Below are positions 36,073 to 44,093 of a stretch of 64,000 nt of DNA, piece by piece. Within the stretch, counting starts at the first letter, position 1. Each line of letters starts with the position of its first letter. The stretch is taken from assembly GCA_031426815.1 (NCBI GenBank), contig JASJPG010000014.1, forward strand, positions 1 through 64,000. The letters are read 5' to 3'. The position numbers and the translations under genes were made by a program. The DNA comes from PFJX01 sp031426815. GTDB taxonomy: Bacteria; Pseudomonadota; Gammaproteobacteria; Burkholderiales; Thiobacillaceae. The notes under the pieces were generated by a model that had not been told where the DNA came from, made no database searches, and was given only the letters and a program-made list of their open reading frames with translations.

Positions 36073-37298
36073 ACCAAGTAGAGTGCACTCGCAAGGAGCA
36101 CGCCGGATTCGTAAGCGCTAAAGCGCAACGACTCCGCTGCGCCGTGCGCACCGATCCAAGCACATGCGGCGGAAGGCGCTGCGCTTTTCCGCCCTACTTG
36201 ATGTTGCTCGCCTTGTTCACCGGCCAGGCCATCGCCCACGGCGATGAGGACCACAGCAAGGACGCGCCGCCGGCGGTCGCCGTCAGCCAAGCGGCCAGTA
36301 CTCCGGCCAATGCCCAGCGCCTCGCCGACGGCAGCGTGTTCGTGCCGAAACCGGTGCAACGCAAACTCGGCCTGCGCACCCGGCTGGCGGCAATGGAAGC
36401 GTTGGCGGTGACGTTGAGTTTCAACGGCAGGGTGATCGCCGATCCCAACGCCAGCGGTCGCGTGCAGGCGATCCAGTCCGGCCGCATCGAACCCGGGCCG
36501 CGCGGCTTGCCGGTGCTCGGCCAGAAAGTGCGCCAGGGCGAGGTGCTGGCCTGGCTGAAACCGGTGGCTAGCAGTCTGGAGCGCGGTAATCAGCAGGCTT
36601 TGCTGGCCGAACTGGAAGCCCAGTTCGCCATCGCCGAACGGCGGGTGCGCCGGTTCGATCAGCTCGAAGGCGCAGTACCGCAAAAGGAGATCGAAGCCGC
36701 CCGCTTCGAACTGGCCGCGCTGAAAAAACGCCGCGCCGCCATCGGTGCCAGTCTGGCCGCGCCGGAGCCGCTGTACGCACCGGTAACGGGTGCGATCAGC
36801 GCTGCGCATGTGGCCGCCGGCCAGGTGGTGGAAGCGCGCGAGCTGTTGTTCGAGGTCGTCGACCCGGCCCGGCTGGCGGTCGAAGCGTTGTCCTATGAAG
36901 CGTCGCCGATCGAACTGTTGACCGACCCCGTCGCGCAATTTCCCGGCGGCAGCGTGCCGCTGCGCTTCGTCGGCGCCAGCCGGCAACTGCGCGAACAGGC
37001 CATGCCGCTGCTGTTCCGCGTCCAGTCGAATGCGTTGCGACTCGCCATCGGCCAGCCGGTGAAAGTCATCGCCAAGACCGCGAGCCGGATCGACGGCATC
37101 GCCGTGCCGCAAACCGCGCTGGTCAAGAACGCCGCCGGCGACGACGTGGTCTGGCTGCATAGCGGCCCCGAACGCTACACGCCGCGCGTGGTGAAGTGGT
37201 CGCCGCTGGACGCCGAGCAGGTCGCGGTCGGCAGCGGCCTGAAGGACGGCGACCGCATCGTCGTCGCCGGCGCCAGTCTGCTGGCGCAGGTGCGCTGA
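36069..37298 (+). CDS. RND efflux periplasmic adaptor (CzcB/CusB-like) with an in-frame repeat insertion
   Basis: 409 residues from ATG 36069 (ATGA overlap). The adaptor core is clear: GRVIADPNASGRVQAIQSGRIE, a short alpha-hairpin (LLAELEAQFAIAERRVRRFDQLEGAVPQKEIEAAR, given here in part), the barrel segment PVTGAISAAHVAAGQVVEARELLFEVVD, and the membrane-proximal DDVVWLHSGPERYTPRVV. A metal-ligand motif HGDEDHSKD follows the signal region. Residues 4-43 are encoded entirely by an interspersed repeat (36078-36197) and are followed by MLLALFTGQAIA, the hydrophobic core of the signal peptide. The insertion length, 120 nt, keeps the frame. Whether translation starts at 36069 or at the internal ATG 36201 is open. 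Confidence 0.88.
   Translation: MNQVECTRKEHAGFVSAKAQRLRCAVRTDPSTCGGRRCAFPPYLMLLALFTGQAIAHGDEDHSKDAPPAVAVSQAASTPANAQRLADGSVFVPKPVQRKLGLRTRLAAMEALAVTLSFNGRVIADPNASGRVQAIQSGRIEPGPRGLPVLGQKVRQGEVLAWLKPVASSLERGNQQALLAELEAQFAIAERRVRRFDQLEGAVPQKEIEAARFELAALKKRRAAIGASLAAPEPLYAPVTGAISAAHVAAGQVVEARELLFEVVDPARLAVEALSYEASPIELLTDPVAQFPGGSVPLRFVGASRQLREQAMPLLFRVQSNALRLAIGQPVKVIAKTASRIDGIAVPQTALVKNAAGDDVVWLHSGPERYTPRVVKWSPLDAEQVAVGSGLKDGDRIVVAGASLLAQVR
36078..36197 (+). repeat. 120-bp interspersed element inside the adaptor gene
   Basis: It begins GTAGAGTGCACTCGC and ends TTTTCCGCCCTAC, giving imperfect terminal inverted repeats (GTAG.G / C.CTAC). Its first ~74 bp recur almost unchanged at 37317-37390. It is exactly 40 codons with no stop in the host frame. 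Confidence 0.8.
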
Positions 37299-37316
37299 AT
37301 GACGACCCACACCGCC

Positions 37317-37390
37317 GTAGGGTGCATTCGCAAGGAGCACGCCGGATTCGTAAGCGCTAAAGCGCAACGACTCCGCTGCGCCGCGCGCAC
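37317..37390 (+). repeat. Truncated second copy of the same element
   Basis: GTAGGGTGCATTCGCAAGG... matches the left 74 bp of the element at 36078 with only a few changes and lacks its right end. It ends 17 bp before the start codon of the RND permease gene, so it makes up most of the leader between adaptor and permease genes. Confidence 0.85.
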
Positions 37391-37407
37391 CAGGGCAGCA
37401 TAAAACC

Positions 37408-40400
37408 ATGTTCGATCACATCATCCACACCAGCCTGCGCCAGCGCCTGATCGTCCTCGGGCTCGCCCTCGGCCTGGTGATTTACGGCCTGTTGAGCGTG
37501 CAGCAGATGCCGGTCGACGTATTCCCCGATCTGAACAAACCCACCGTCACGCTGATGACCGAGGCCGGCGGCATGGCGCCGGAGGAAGTTGAGCAGTTGA
37601 TCAGCTTCCCGCTCGAAGCCGGCATGAACGGCATGCCCGGCGTGACGCGGGTGCGTTCGGTGTCCGGCGTCGGGCTGTCCATCGTCTATGTCGAGTTCGA
37701 GTGGGGCAGCGACATCTGGCGCAACCGCCAGCAAATCGCCGAACGCCTGAATCTGCTGCGCGAGCAGATGCCGCCGGGCATCGCGCCACAGCTCGGGCCG
37801 ATTGCGTCGATCATGGGCGAAATCCTGCTGATCGCGCTGCCGATCGGCGCCGGCGCCGAGCCGATGGCGGTGCGCGAATATGCCGACTGGGTCATCCGGC
37901 CGCGCCTGCTCACCATTCCCGGCGTCGCCCAGGTGATTGCCATCGGCGGCGAGGTGCGCCAATACCGGGTCGAAATCGATCCGGCGCAGTTGCAGGCGCT
38001 GGGCATCGCGCGCGAACGCCTGGAAGCCGCGCTGAAGGACTTCGGCGCCAACACCAGCGGCGGTTTCCTGGCCGCCGGCGGGCGCGAATATCTGATCCGC
38101 CAGATCGGCCGCACGGCGCGCATCGAGGATCTGCGCAATCTGGTCGTCGCTGTGCACGATGGCCAGCCGATCCTGCTCAAACAGGTGGCTGCGGTGAAAA
38201 TCGCCGCCGCCGTCAAACGCGGCGATGCCGGCCATGCGGGCAAGCCGGCGGTGATTCTGTCGGTGCAGAAGCAGCCCGGCACCGATAGCGTGACGCTGAC
38301 CCGCGCTGTGGAAAAGGCGCTGGCCGAACTGAACAAGTCGCTGCCTGCCGGCATCGCCAAGCCGCAATTCCTGTTCAAGCAGGCCGACTTCATCGAAGCC
38401 TCGATCGGCAACGTCGAGGAAGCGCTGCGCGACGGCGCGATCCTGGTCGCCGTGGTGCTGTTCCTGTTCCTGCTCAACGTGCGCACGACGCTGATTTCGC
38501 TGTTGGCGATTCCGCTGTCGCTGCTGGTGACAGCGCTGGTGTTCCGCTGGTTCGATCTGTCGATCAACACGATGACGCTGGGCGGCCTCGCCATCGCCAT
38601 CGGCGAACTGGTCGACGACGCCGTGGTCGGTGTCGAAAACGTGTTGCGCCGGTTGAAGAACAACCGCGCTCTGGCCGAGCCGAAGCCGGTCGCCGAGGTC
38701 ATCGCCGCCGCGACCCTGGAAGTGCGTTCCGCCATCGTCTACGCCACCTTGATCATCGTGCTGGTGTTCGTGCCGCTGTTCGCGCTGCCGGGCATCGAAG
38801 GGCGGCTGTTCACGCCGCTGGGCATCGCCTACATCGTCTCCATCCTCGGCAGCATGATCGTTTCGGTAACGGTCACGCCGGTGCTGGCGTATTACCTGCT
38901 GGCGAAAGTGAAGCTGCTGGAACACGGCGACAGCCCGCTGGTGCGGCGGCTGAAAGCCTGGGACACGCGTCTGCTCGCCGTCTCGTTCACGCATGCCCGT
39001 CCGTTGCTGATCGCCGCGGCCATCGCGGTGCTGGCAGCCGCCGCCAGCATTCCGTTCTTCCCGCGCACCTTCCTGCCGCCGTTCAACGAAGGCACGCTGA
39101 CCATCAACGTTCTGCTCAATCCGGGCACCTCGCTGGCCGAGTCGAACCGGGTCGGCCAGTTGGCGGAACAGCTTGTCGCCGGCGTGCCCGAAGTGATCCA
39201 GGTCGGCCGTCGTACCGGCCGCGCCGAGCTGGACGAGCATGCCGAGGGCGTCCACTACACGGAAATGGATGTCGATCTGCAGCCGTCGGACGAGGCTTCG
39301 TCGCGCGGTCGCGAGGCGGTCATCGCCGACATCCGCGCGCGCCTGGCCCAACTGCCGGCCAATGTAAGCATCGGCCAGCCCATCTCGCACCGCCTCGACC
39401 ATTTGCTGTCCGGCGTGCGCGCCCAGATCGCGCTGAAGATTTATGGCGACGATCTCGACACCTTGCGCGGCCTCGCCGCCGACCTGCGCGGACGCCTGGC
39501 CCAAATTCCCGGCATCGCCGATCTGCAGATCGAAAAACAGGTGCGCATTCCGCAGATCAAGATCCGCGTCGATTACGAACAGGCCGGCCGCTACGGCGTC
39601 GCCCCCGGCGAGTTGTTGCGCAGCCTGCAACAGATGATCGAAGGCGAGCACATCGGCCAGATCGTCGAAGGCGGCGAGAGCGGCTCCCGCCGTTTCGATC
39701 TGGTCGTGCGCCTGCCCGAAAGCGGCCGCGGCCTGGCCGTATTGCCCGACCTGCTGATCGAAACGCCGCTCGGCGCGGTGCCGCTGTCGCGCCTGGCAAG
39801 CATCGAGGACAGCGACGGGCCGAACCAGATCAGCCGCGAGAATGCGCGCCGACGCATCGTCATTTCGGCCAATACGGAGGGCGGCGACATGAGCGCGGTG
39901 ATCGCGGCAATCCGCGCCGAAATCGCCGCCAAGCCCTTGCCCGAAGGCTATTTCACCGCGCTGGAGGGCCAGTTCCAGGCGCAGGAGGAAGCCGCCCGCT
40001 TGATCGCCCTGCTCGCGCTGGTGTCGCTGACGCTGATCTTCCTGGTGCTGTTCGGCCGCTACCGCTCGGTCGTGCTGACCCTGATCGTGATGGGCAACAT
40101 CCCGCTGGCGCTGGTCGGCAGCGTCGTCGCGCTATGGATTTCCGGGCAGCCGCTTTCGGTCGCCGCGCTGGTCGGCTTCATCACGCTGACCGGCATCGCC
40201 ACCCGCAACGGCATCCTGAAGATCAGCCACTACATCAACCTGTGCGCGTTCGAGGGCGAATCGTTCGGCCAGCCGATGATCGTGCGCGGCTCGCTCGAAC
40301 GCCTGACGCCGGTGCTGATGACCGCCCTGGTCGCCGCCTTCGCCTTGCTGCCGCTGCTGCTGTCGGCCGACGCCCCGGGCAAGGAAATCCTGCACCCGGT

Positions 40401-40533
40401 CGCCGTCGTCATCTTCGGCGGACTGGTCAGCTCGACGCTGCTGGATACCGTGCTGACGCCGGTGATGTTCTGGCTGTACGGCGAAAAATCGCTGAACCGG
40501 CTGCTGCTGGAGAAATCGCGTGAAAGTTACTAG
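37408..40533 (+). CDS. HME-type RND heavy-metal efflux permease
   Basis: 1,041 residues, full RND length. The N-terminal membrane helix is followed by the periplasmic docking/porter domain (MPVDVFPDLNKPTVTLMTEAGGM), then the TM4 signature LGGLAIAIGELVDDAVVGVENVLRRL, a second porter half (FFPRTFLPPFNEGTLTINVLLNPGTS, in part) and the final helix bundle (GFITLTGIATRNGILKISHYINL). The TM4 motif, with AIGELVDDAVV-VEN, differs from the CzcA (DFG...DGAVV) and CusA (AIGAMVDAA...ENAHK) patterns and fits a less-studied HME subgroup, so the metal is uncertain. The SD is weak because the truncated repeat occupies the leader. Part of the operon from 34310. Confidence 0.93.
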   Translation: MFDHIIHTSLRQRLIVLGLALGLVIYGLLSVQQMPVDVFPDLNKPTVTLMTEAGGMAPEEVEQLISFPLEAGMNGMPGVTRVRSVSGVGLSIVYVEFEWGSDIWRNRQQIAERLNLLREQMPPGIAPQLGPIASIMGEILLIALPIGAGAEPMAVREYADWVIRPRLLTIPGVAQVIAIGGEVRQYRVEIDPAQLQALGIARERLEAALKDFGANTSGGFLAAGGREYLIRQIGRTARIEDLRNLVVAVHDGQPILLKQVAAVKIAAAVKRGDAGHAGKPAVILSVQKQPGTDSVTLTRAVEKALAELNKSLPAGIAKPQFLFKQADFIEASIGNVEEALRDGAILVAVVLFLFLLNVRTTLISLLAIPLSLLVTALVFRWFDLSINTMTLGGLAIAIGELVDDAVVGVENVLRRLKNNRALAEPKPVAEVIAAATLEVRSAIVYATLIIVLVFVPLFALPGIEGRLFTPLGIAYIVSILGSMIVSVTVTPVLAYYLLAKVKLLEHGDSPLVRRLKAWDTRLLAVSFTHARPLLIAAAIAVLAAAASIPFFPRTFLPPFNEGTLTINVLLNPGTSLAESNRVGQLAEQLVAGVPEVIQVGRRTGRAELDEHAEGVHYTEMDVDLQPSDEASSRGREAVIADIRARLAQLPANVSIGQPISHRLDHLLSGVRAQIALKIYGDDLDTLRGLAADLRGRLAQIPGIADLQIEKQVRIPQIKIRVDYEQAGRYGVAPGELLRSLQQMIEGEHIGQIVEGGESGSRRFDLVVRLPESGRGLAVLPDLLIETPLGAVPLSRLASIEDSDGPNQISRENARRRIVISANTEGGDMSAVIAAIRAEIAAKPLPEGYFTALEGQFQAQEEAARLIALLALVSLTLIFLVLFGRYRSVVLTLIVMGNIPLALVGSVVALWISGQPLSVAALVGFITLTGIATRNGILKISHYINLCAFEGESFGQPMIVRGSLERLTPVLMTALVAAFALLPLLLSADAPGKEILHPVAVVIFGGLVSSTLLDTVLTPVMFWLYGEKSLNRLLLEKSRESY

Positions 40534-40550
40534 CCGCCGCGCGGATCGAC

Positions 40551-40650
40551 TCCCCCCTTTGCAAAGGGGGGCCGGGGGGGATTTAACAACGCCTGCGAGA
40601 GCGCAACTCGCGCAGAAATCCCCCTCAATCCCCCTTTTTCAAAGGGGGAG
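40551..40650. repeat. C/G-rich palindromic element after the RND permease
   Basis: A hairpin CCCCCCTTT-GC-AAAGGGGGG (40552-40571) and a second (CCCCCTTT...AAAGGGGG, 40630-40648) flank a spacer. The outer arms GGGGGGATTT and AAATCCCCCTC can also pair with each other. This resembles a widespread intergenic repeat and may serve as a transcript-end or processing structure; no T-tract follows. Confidence 0.75.
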
Positions 40651-40695
40651 GCAGCCCATTGTTACCAACTACCTTATCCACCAAGGAGCCACACC

Positions 40696-41073
40696 ATGAA
40701 AATCTTCGCCCTCCCCTTCGCTCTCAGCCTGATGCTCGCCACCGGCCAGGTCTGGGCGCATGCCGATCACCTGAAACCGCAGTTCGGCGGCATCACCGCC
40801 GATGCCGAAGTGTTCCAGGTCGAACTGGTGGTCAAAGGTCCGCAACTCACGTTTTACCTGAGCGAACACGGCGCCCCGGTCGAATCCACCGGCGCCAGCG
40901 GCAAGCTGATCGTGCTGTCGGGCAAGGACAAGGAAGAAGTCGCATTGACCCCGAACGGCTACCAAAGCCTGGGCGCTACCCTGAAAGCCAAACCGGCCAA
41001 GGGCGCCAAGGCGGTGGCCAGCATCACCGCGCCCGGCCGCGACCCCGGCACGGTGCGCTTCACGCTGAAATAA
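40696..41073 (+). CDS. Small periplasmic protein, metal-efflux operon
   Basis: 125 residues with SD AGGAG, a signal peptide (MKIFALPFALSLMLATGQVWA) and, right after the cleavage site, HADHLKPQFGG, a possible His-ligand N-terminus. The rest is a small beta-rich domain (FQVELVVKGPQLTFYLSEHGAPV) that resembles the domain of the 35518 protein. It sits at the end of the efflux operon but is separated by the palindromic element. Probably a periplasmic metal-binding accessory; no catalytic motif. Confidence 0.7.
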   Translation: MKIFALPFALSLMLATGQVWAHADHLKPQFGGITADAEVFQVELVVKGPQLTFYLSEHGAPVESTGASGKLIVLSGKDKEEVALTPNGYQSLGATLKAKPAKGAKAVASITAPGRDPGTVRFTLK

Positions 41074-41130
41074 GGCGATTGCGGGCGGCAGCGACTCCGA
41101 CCATTTGGCACTTCTGCTGTAGACGCCAAT

Positions 41131-41161
41131 CCCGGATTCCGCTGCGCTGCATCCAGGCTAC
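41131..41161. repeat. Single copy of the CCCGGATTCCGCTGCGCTGCATCC repeat
   Basis: 31 bp matching the right arm of the inverted pair at 27314-27345 with one change. It lies between convergent genes, just before the stop codon of the J-domain gene. Confidence 0.8.
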
Positions 41162-41166
41162 GAGGT

Positions 41167-42369
41167 TCAGAAATCCAGATCGCCGAAATCATCGTCGCGC
41201 ACCGCGCGCCGCCGCATGCCCTTGAGCCAGGCCTTGAATCGCTTGAGGTCATCGAACATGCGGAGGTCTTTGCCAAGATCCTTGATCACGAATTGAGCAT
41301 CGCGGATGTCGTCCTTGAGATGGCCCATGAGGTTGCCGGGCGACAGCCGCAATGAAGGATCGAGACCGAAGCGGGCCTTGAATTCGGCTTCGACATGCCG
41401 GATTTCCAGGGTCAGTTCGCTCTGCTGGTCTTTCAGGATCAGGTTGTAGTGTTTCAGCCGTTCCTCGCTGATCTGGCCGATGCTGGCCTGGTCGATGTGC
41501 TCCACTTCGAGTTGCAGTTCCAGTAGCTGCAGCAGGTCCTTCTTGGCATAAGCCAGGTTGGCGCGCTTCATCAAACCGGTTTTTCGGTCGCGTTCGTGTG
41601 GGTCGGATTCGCGGTCGGGATGCAGAACGCTGGCCAGTTTGCGGTAGACCTCGCGGATCGATTGGCTGATCTGCTGCGCTTCGGCCTGCTGCCGCGCCTC
41701 ATAGTCGAGTTGCTTGGCCGACTTCTTCCGCGTCGCCGCCTTGCGTGCCTCCCGCGCTTGCCGCTCCGCCTCTTCCCGCGCCTGCATCGCGTCGATCTGT
41801 GCCCGGGCACGCTGCATGACTTCCTCGGGTGTGCCCGTGTCGAAGTCGGCATCCAGTTCGACCCCGAGCGCTTCCTCCAGCATCGCCTTCATGCCCTGCA
41901 TGCGCGCGGCTTCCTCGCGGTCGTAATCGGTCCGGCTGTGCTTGTTGTAGATGGCTTTCAGCGCCGCATCGCCGCGCACGGCAATCAGTTCACGCGCCAG
42001 ATCGACGATCAGATCGTCGATCACGCCGTGTTCAGCCTTGCTCAGGCCGGATTCGCAACTGGCCCGGTCCAGCCGCTGCACAAACTCGACCTGCAACCCC
42101 TGCAAGGTTTCAACCAGCGGCACCATCACGCGCGAATACTTGTCCAGGTAAGCCTGGCTGGCGGACTCCCAGGCCAGCAGTTGCGCGCGAGATGCCTCGA
42201 TTTGCTTGATCAGTGTGTTGAACGCCTTTTGCTGCTTGCTCAGCGTGCCGGGTTGCTGGCTGGCGGCGATGCTGACGGTCTTGATGTGGCTGCGGGTCAT
42301 GGGCTGGCTGAATTCAATTGCCTGGATCAGGGCGAACGGTAACTGATTGATGCTAAGCATGGAGAGCAT
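41167..42369 (-). CDS. J-domain protein with long coiled coil
   Basis: 400 residues, cytoplasmic. A helical N-terminal half precedes a charged coiled-coil stretch (ARAQIDAMQAREEAERQAREARKAA, in part). A J-domain-like segment follows at ~235-285 (SIREVYRKLASVLHPDRESD), with the diagnostic HPD tripeptide and the downstream NLAYAKKDLLQLLELQ helix. J domains recruit DnaK; no Gly/Phe or zinc-finger region is present, so this is a class C J protein with unknown client. ATG 42360 or 42300 are alternative starts. Monocistronic, divergent from the PDC-sensor gene. Confidence 0.75.
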   Translation of the reverse strand: MLSMLSINQLPFALIQAIEFSQPMTRSHIKTVSIAASQQPGTLSKQQKAFNTLIKQIEASRAQLLAWESASQAYLDKYSRVMVPLVETLQGLQVEFVQRLDRASCESGLSKAEHGVIDDLIVDLARELIAVRGDAALKAIYNKHSRTDYDREEAARMQGMKAMLEEALGVELDADFDTGTPEEVMQRARAQIDAMQAREEAERQAREARKAATRKKSAKQLDYEARQQAEAQQISQSIREVYRKLASVLHPDRESDPHERDRKTGLMKRANLAYAKKDLLQLLELQLEVEHIDQASIGQISEERLKHYNLILKDQQSELTLEIRHVEAEFKARFGLDPSLRLSPGNLMGHLKDDIRDAQFVIKDLGKDLRMFDDLKRFKAWLKGMRRRAVRDDDFGDLDF

Positions 42370-42479
42370 GTCTCCGGCACGTCGACGACAACCCTGCCAA
42401 TTCGCGGAGAATACGCCCCAGGCCCGACACCCCGGTCGGGATCACTTTCCGCCAACCTGCCCCCCGACTTGACCACGCC

Positions 42480-43430
42480 ATGAATCCGAATCTGCAACAA
42501 GCCATTCAGCGCCAGCGCCGCATCCTCGAAGGTTGGCTCGCTTCTTCCCTGTCCATTCTGGCGGAAGGTTGCCGGGAGGTCTGGCCGGATCGGTTGAGGC
42601 TGGAGGCGCGGCTGGTTCAGGGCATGGAGGAGTTGCCGTATTGCAAGTATCTGTACGTGCTGGATGCGCAGGCACGGCAGTTGACTGCGAACGTGACACG
42701 GGCGGGTCTGCTGGAATCGCAGTTCGGCCGCGACCGCAGCGAGCGGCCTTATCTCGCCGACGCCATGGCCGGCATGCCGTTTTCGCTGTCCGAGTCGTAT
42801 ATCAGCCGCAATGCGCAGCGGCCTTCGCTGACGGCGGTGCGCCGCATCGAGCGGGAATCCGGGGAGTTGCTCGGTTATCTGGGCGCCGACTTCGATTTGC
42901 GCGAGTTGCCTGCCACGCAGGCGCTCTACCGGCAACCGGAACAATGGCTGCAGATGAAGGGCGATCCGGCCATCCGTGCCGGGCTGTTCCATCAGGAACG
43001 GGTGAACAGTCCGCTCGACGATCGCATCGACGAAGTCTTGGCGCTGATCCATGAACTGGTCACGGTGCACGGCGTGTTCCACGCCAAGCTGCATTTCTCC
43101 AGCTCGCGTGCGACGTTATGGTTGGTGGACGATCCGTTCCGTTACCGCCTGCACGGTATCGCCGATCTGTCCGATCCGAACCTGTGCCTGGCGTATCCGC
43201 GCCAGCCGTATCCAGCCGACGCGAGTATCCCGGCGGACAAGGTGCGCGCGGTGCTGAACTGTTTCCGCGATTTGCGCTTCATGGACGAAACCCTTTACCT
43301 GCGCTCCGGGTCGCTGAACATCTTCAACGGCATGGTGGGGCTGACCTTTTCCTGCGACGGTTCGCATTACATGCCATGGGACGAGTTCCTCGACAAGAGC
43401 CTGGGGTTCTGGGTGGGCAGTTCGGCGTAG
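42480..43430 (+). CDS. PDC/dCache-like sensor-domain protein
   Basis: 316 residues with no signal peptide or membrane segment. Residues ~45-135 read like a PDC/Cache sensor domain (YLYVLDAQARQLTANV; RDRSERPYLADAM; SESYISRNAQRPSLTAVRRI; ELLGYLGADFDLREL), normally an extracytoplasmic ligand-binding module. The C-terminal half is conserved-looking but unknown (FHAKLHFSSSRATLWLVDDPFRYRLHG; DLSDPNLCLAYPR). A free-standing cytoplasmic PDC protein is unusual. It ends 10 bp from the end of the convergent kinase gene and lies in a signalling neighbourhood. Confidence 0.65.
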   Translation: MNPNLQQAIQRQRRILEGWLASSLSILAEGCREVWPDRLRLEARLVQGMEELPYCKYLYVLDAQARQLTANVTRAGLLESQFGRDRSERPYLADAMAGMPFSLSESYISRNAQRPSLTAVRRIERESGELLGYLGADFDLRELPATQALYRQPEQWLQMKGDPAIRAGLFHQERVNSPLDDRIDEVLALIHELVTVHGVFHAKLHFSSSRATLWLVDDPFRYRLHGIADLSDPNLCLAYPRQPYPADASIPADKVRAVLNCFRDLRFMDETLYLRSGSLNIFNGMVGLTFSCDGSHYMPWDEFLDKSLGFWVGSSA

Positions 43431-43439
43431 GTGCGTCAG

Positions 43440-44093
43440 TCAGGGCAGCAGCAACTGGAACACCGCGCCGAGTTCGTTGCGCAGACGGAGTTCGCCTCGG
43501 CGGCTGCGATTTTCGTGGGTTTGCACGATCAGCTTGGCGAACTGCAGGCCGAGGCCGGTGCCGGTGGCGTGGTAGGGCGCGTCACTGGCGACGCTGTGCA
43601 GGATGTGTTCGGGAAATCCGGTCGAGTCGTCGCGCACCGACAGCAACAGGCCGCCTGCATCCATCTCGGCTTCGATGGAAATTTTCGAGCGGGCATAGGC
43701 CAGCGAGTTATGGATGGCGTTGACCATGGCCATCTCGATCAGGGTACGGTCGAAAAACCAGAGCGCCGGTACGGCCGCGTCGATGCGGGTTTCCACCTGG
43801 AAACGGCCGTGCGACATCGAGGCGGCGGTATCGCGCAGTTCGTGCAGGAAATCTTCGGTCGAATAGGCGTCGATTGACGGCTGGATCTGGCCGTTGGCGG
43901 CCTTGTAGATCAGCAGCGCCTGTTGCAGCCGGTCGATGACGCCCTGGCAGAGCAATCTGGCGTCGTCGACGACCTTGTCATGCGCCGGCTCGCCGCGTAG
44001 CGGGATGCCATCGATGGTCATCGCGAGCAGGCCGAGGTTGTTCTTGAGTTCGTGCATCAGGGTGGCGTAGAGGTCGACATCGTTGAATTTCAT
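43440..44093 (-). CDS. Soluble sensor histidine kinase, partner of the TPR response regulator
   Basis: 217 residues, short and without membrane segments. The phospho-acceptor region is LMHELKNNLGLLAM, and the HATPase shows MAMVNAIHNSLAYA (N-box), VRDDSTGFP (G1) and GTGLGLQFAKLIVQTH (G2). It starts in an ATGA overlap with the upstream TPR response-regulator gene, so the two are probably co-translated and form a cognate pair. It lacks any sensory domain, so input must come from partners. Confidence 0.85.
   Translation of the reverse strand: MKFNDVDLYATLMHELKNNLGLLAMTIDGIPLRGEPAHDKVVDDARLLCQGVIDRLQQALLIYKAANGQIQPSIDAYSTEDFLHELRDTAASMSHGRFQVETRIDAAVPALWFFDRTLIEMAMVNAIHNSLAYARSKISIEAEMDAGGLLLSVRDDSTGFPEHILHSVASDAPYHATGTGLGLQFAKLIVQTHENRSRRGELRLRNELGAVFQLLLP

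Noticed and set aside
37357..39651. 764-codon minus-strand frame
   Set aside because: Antisense shadow of the RND permease; composition is Arg/Asp/Gln-rich with no motif.
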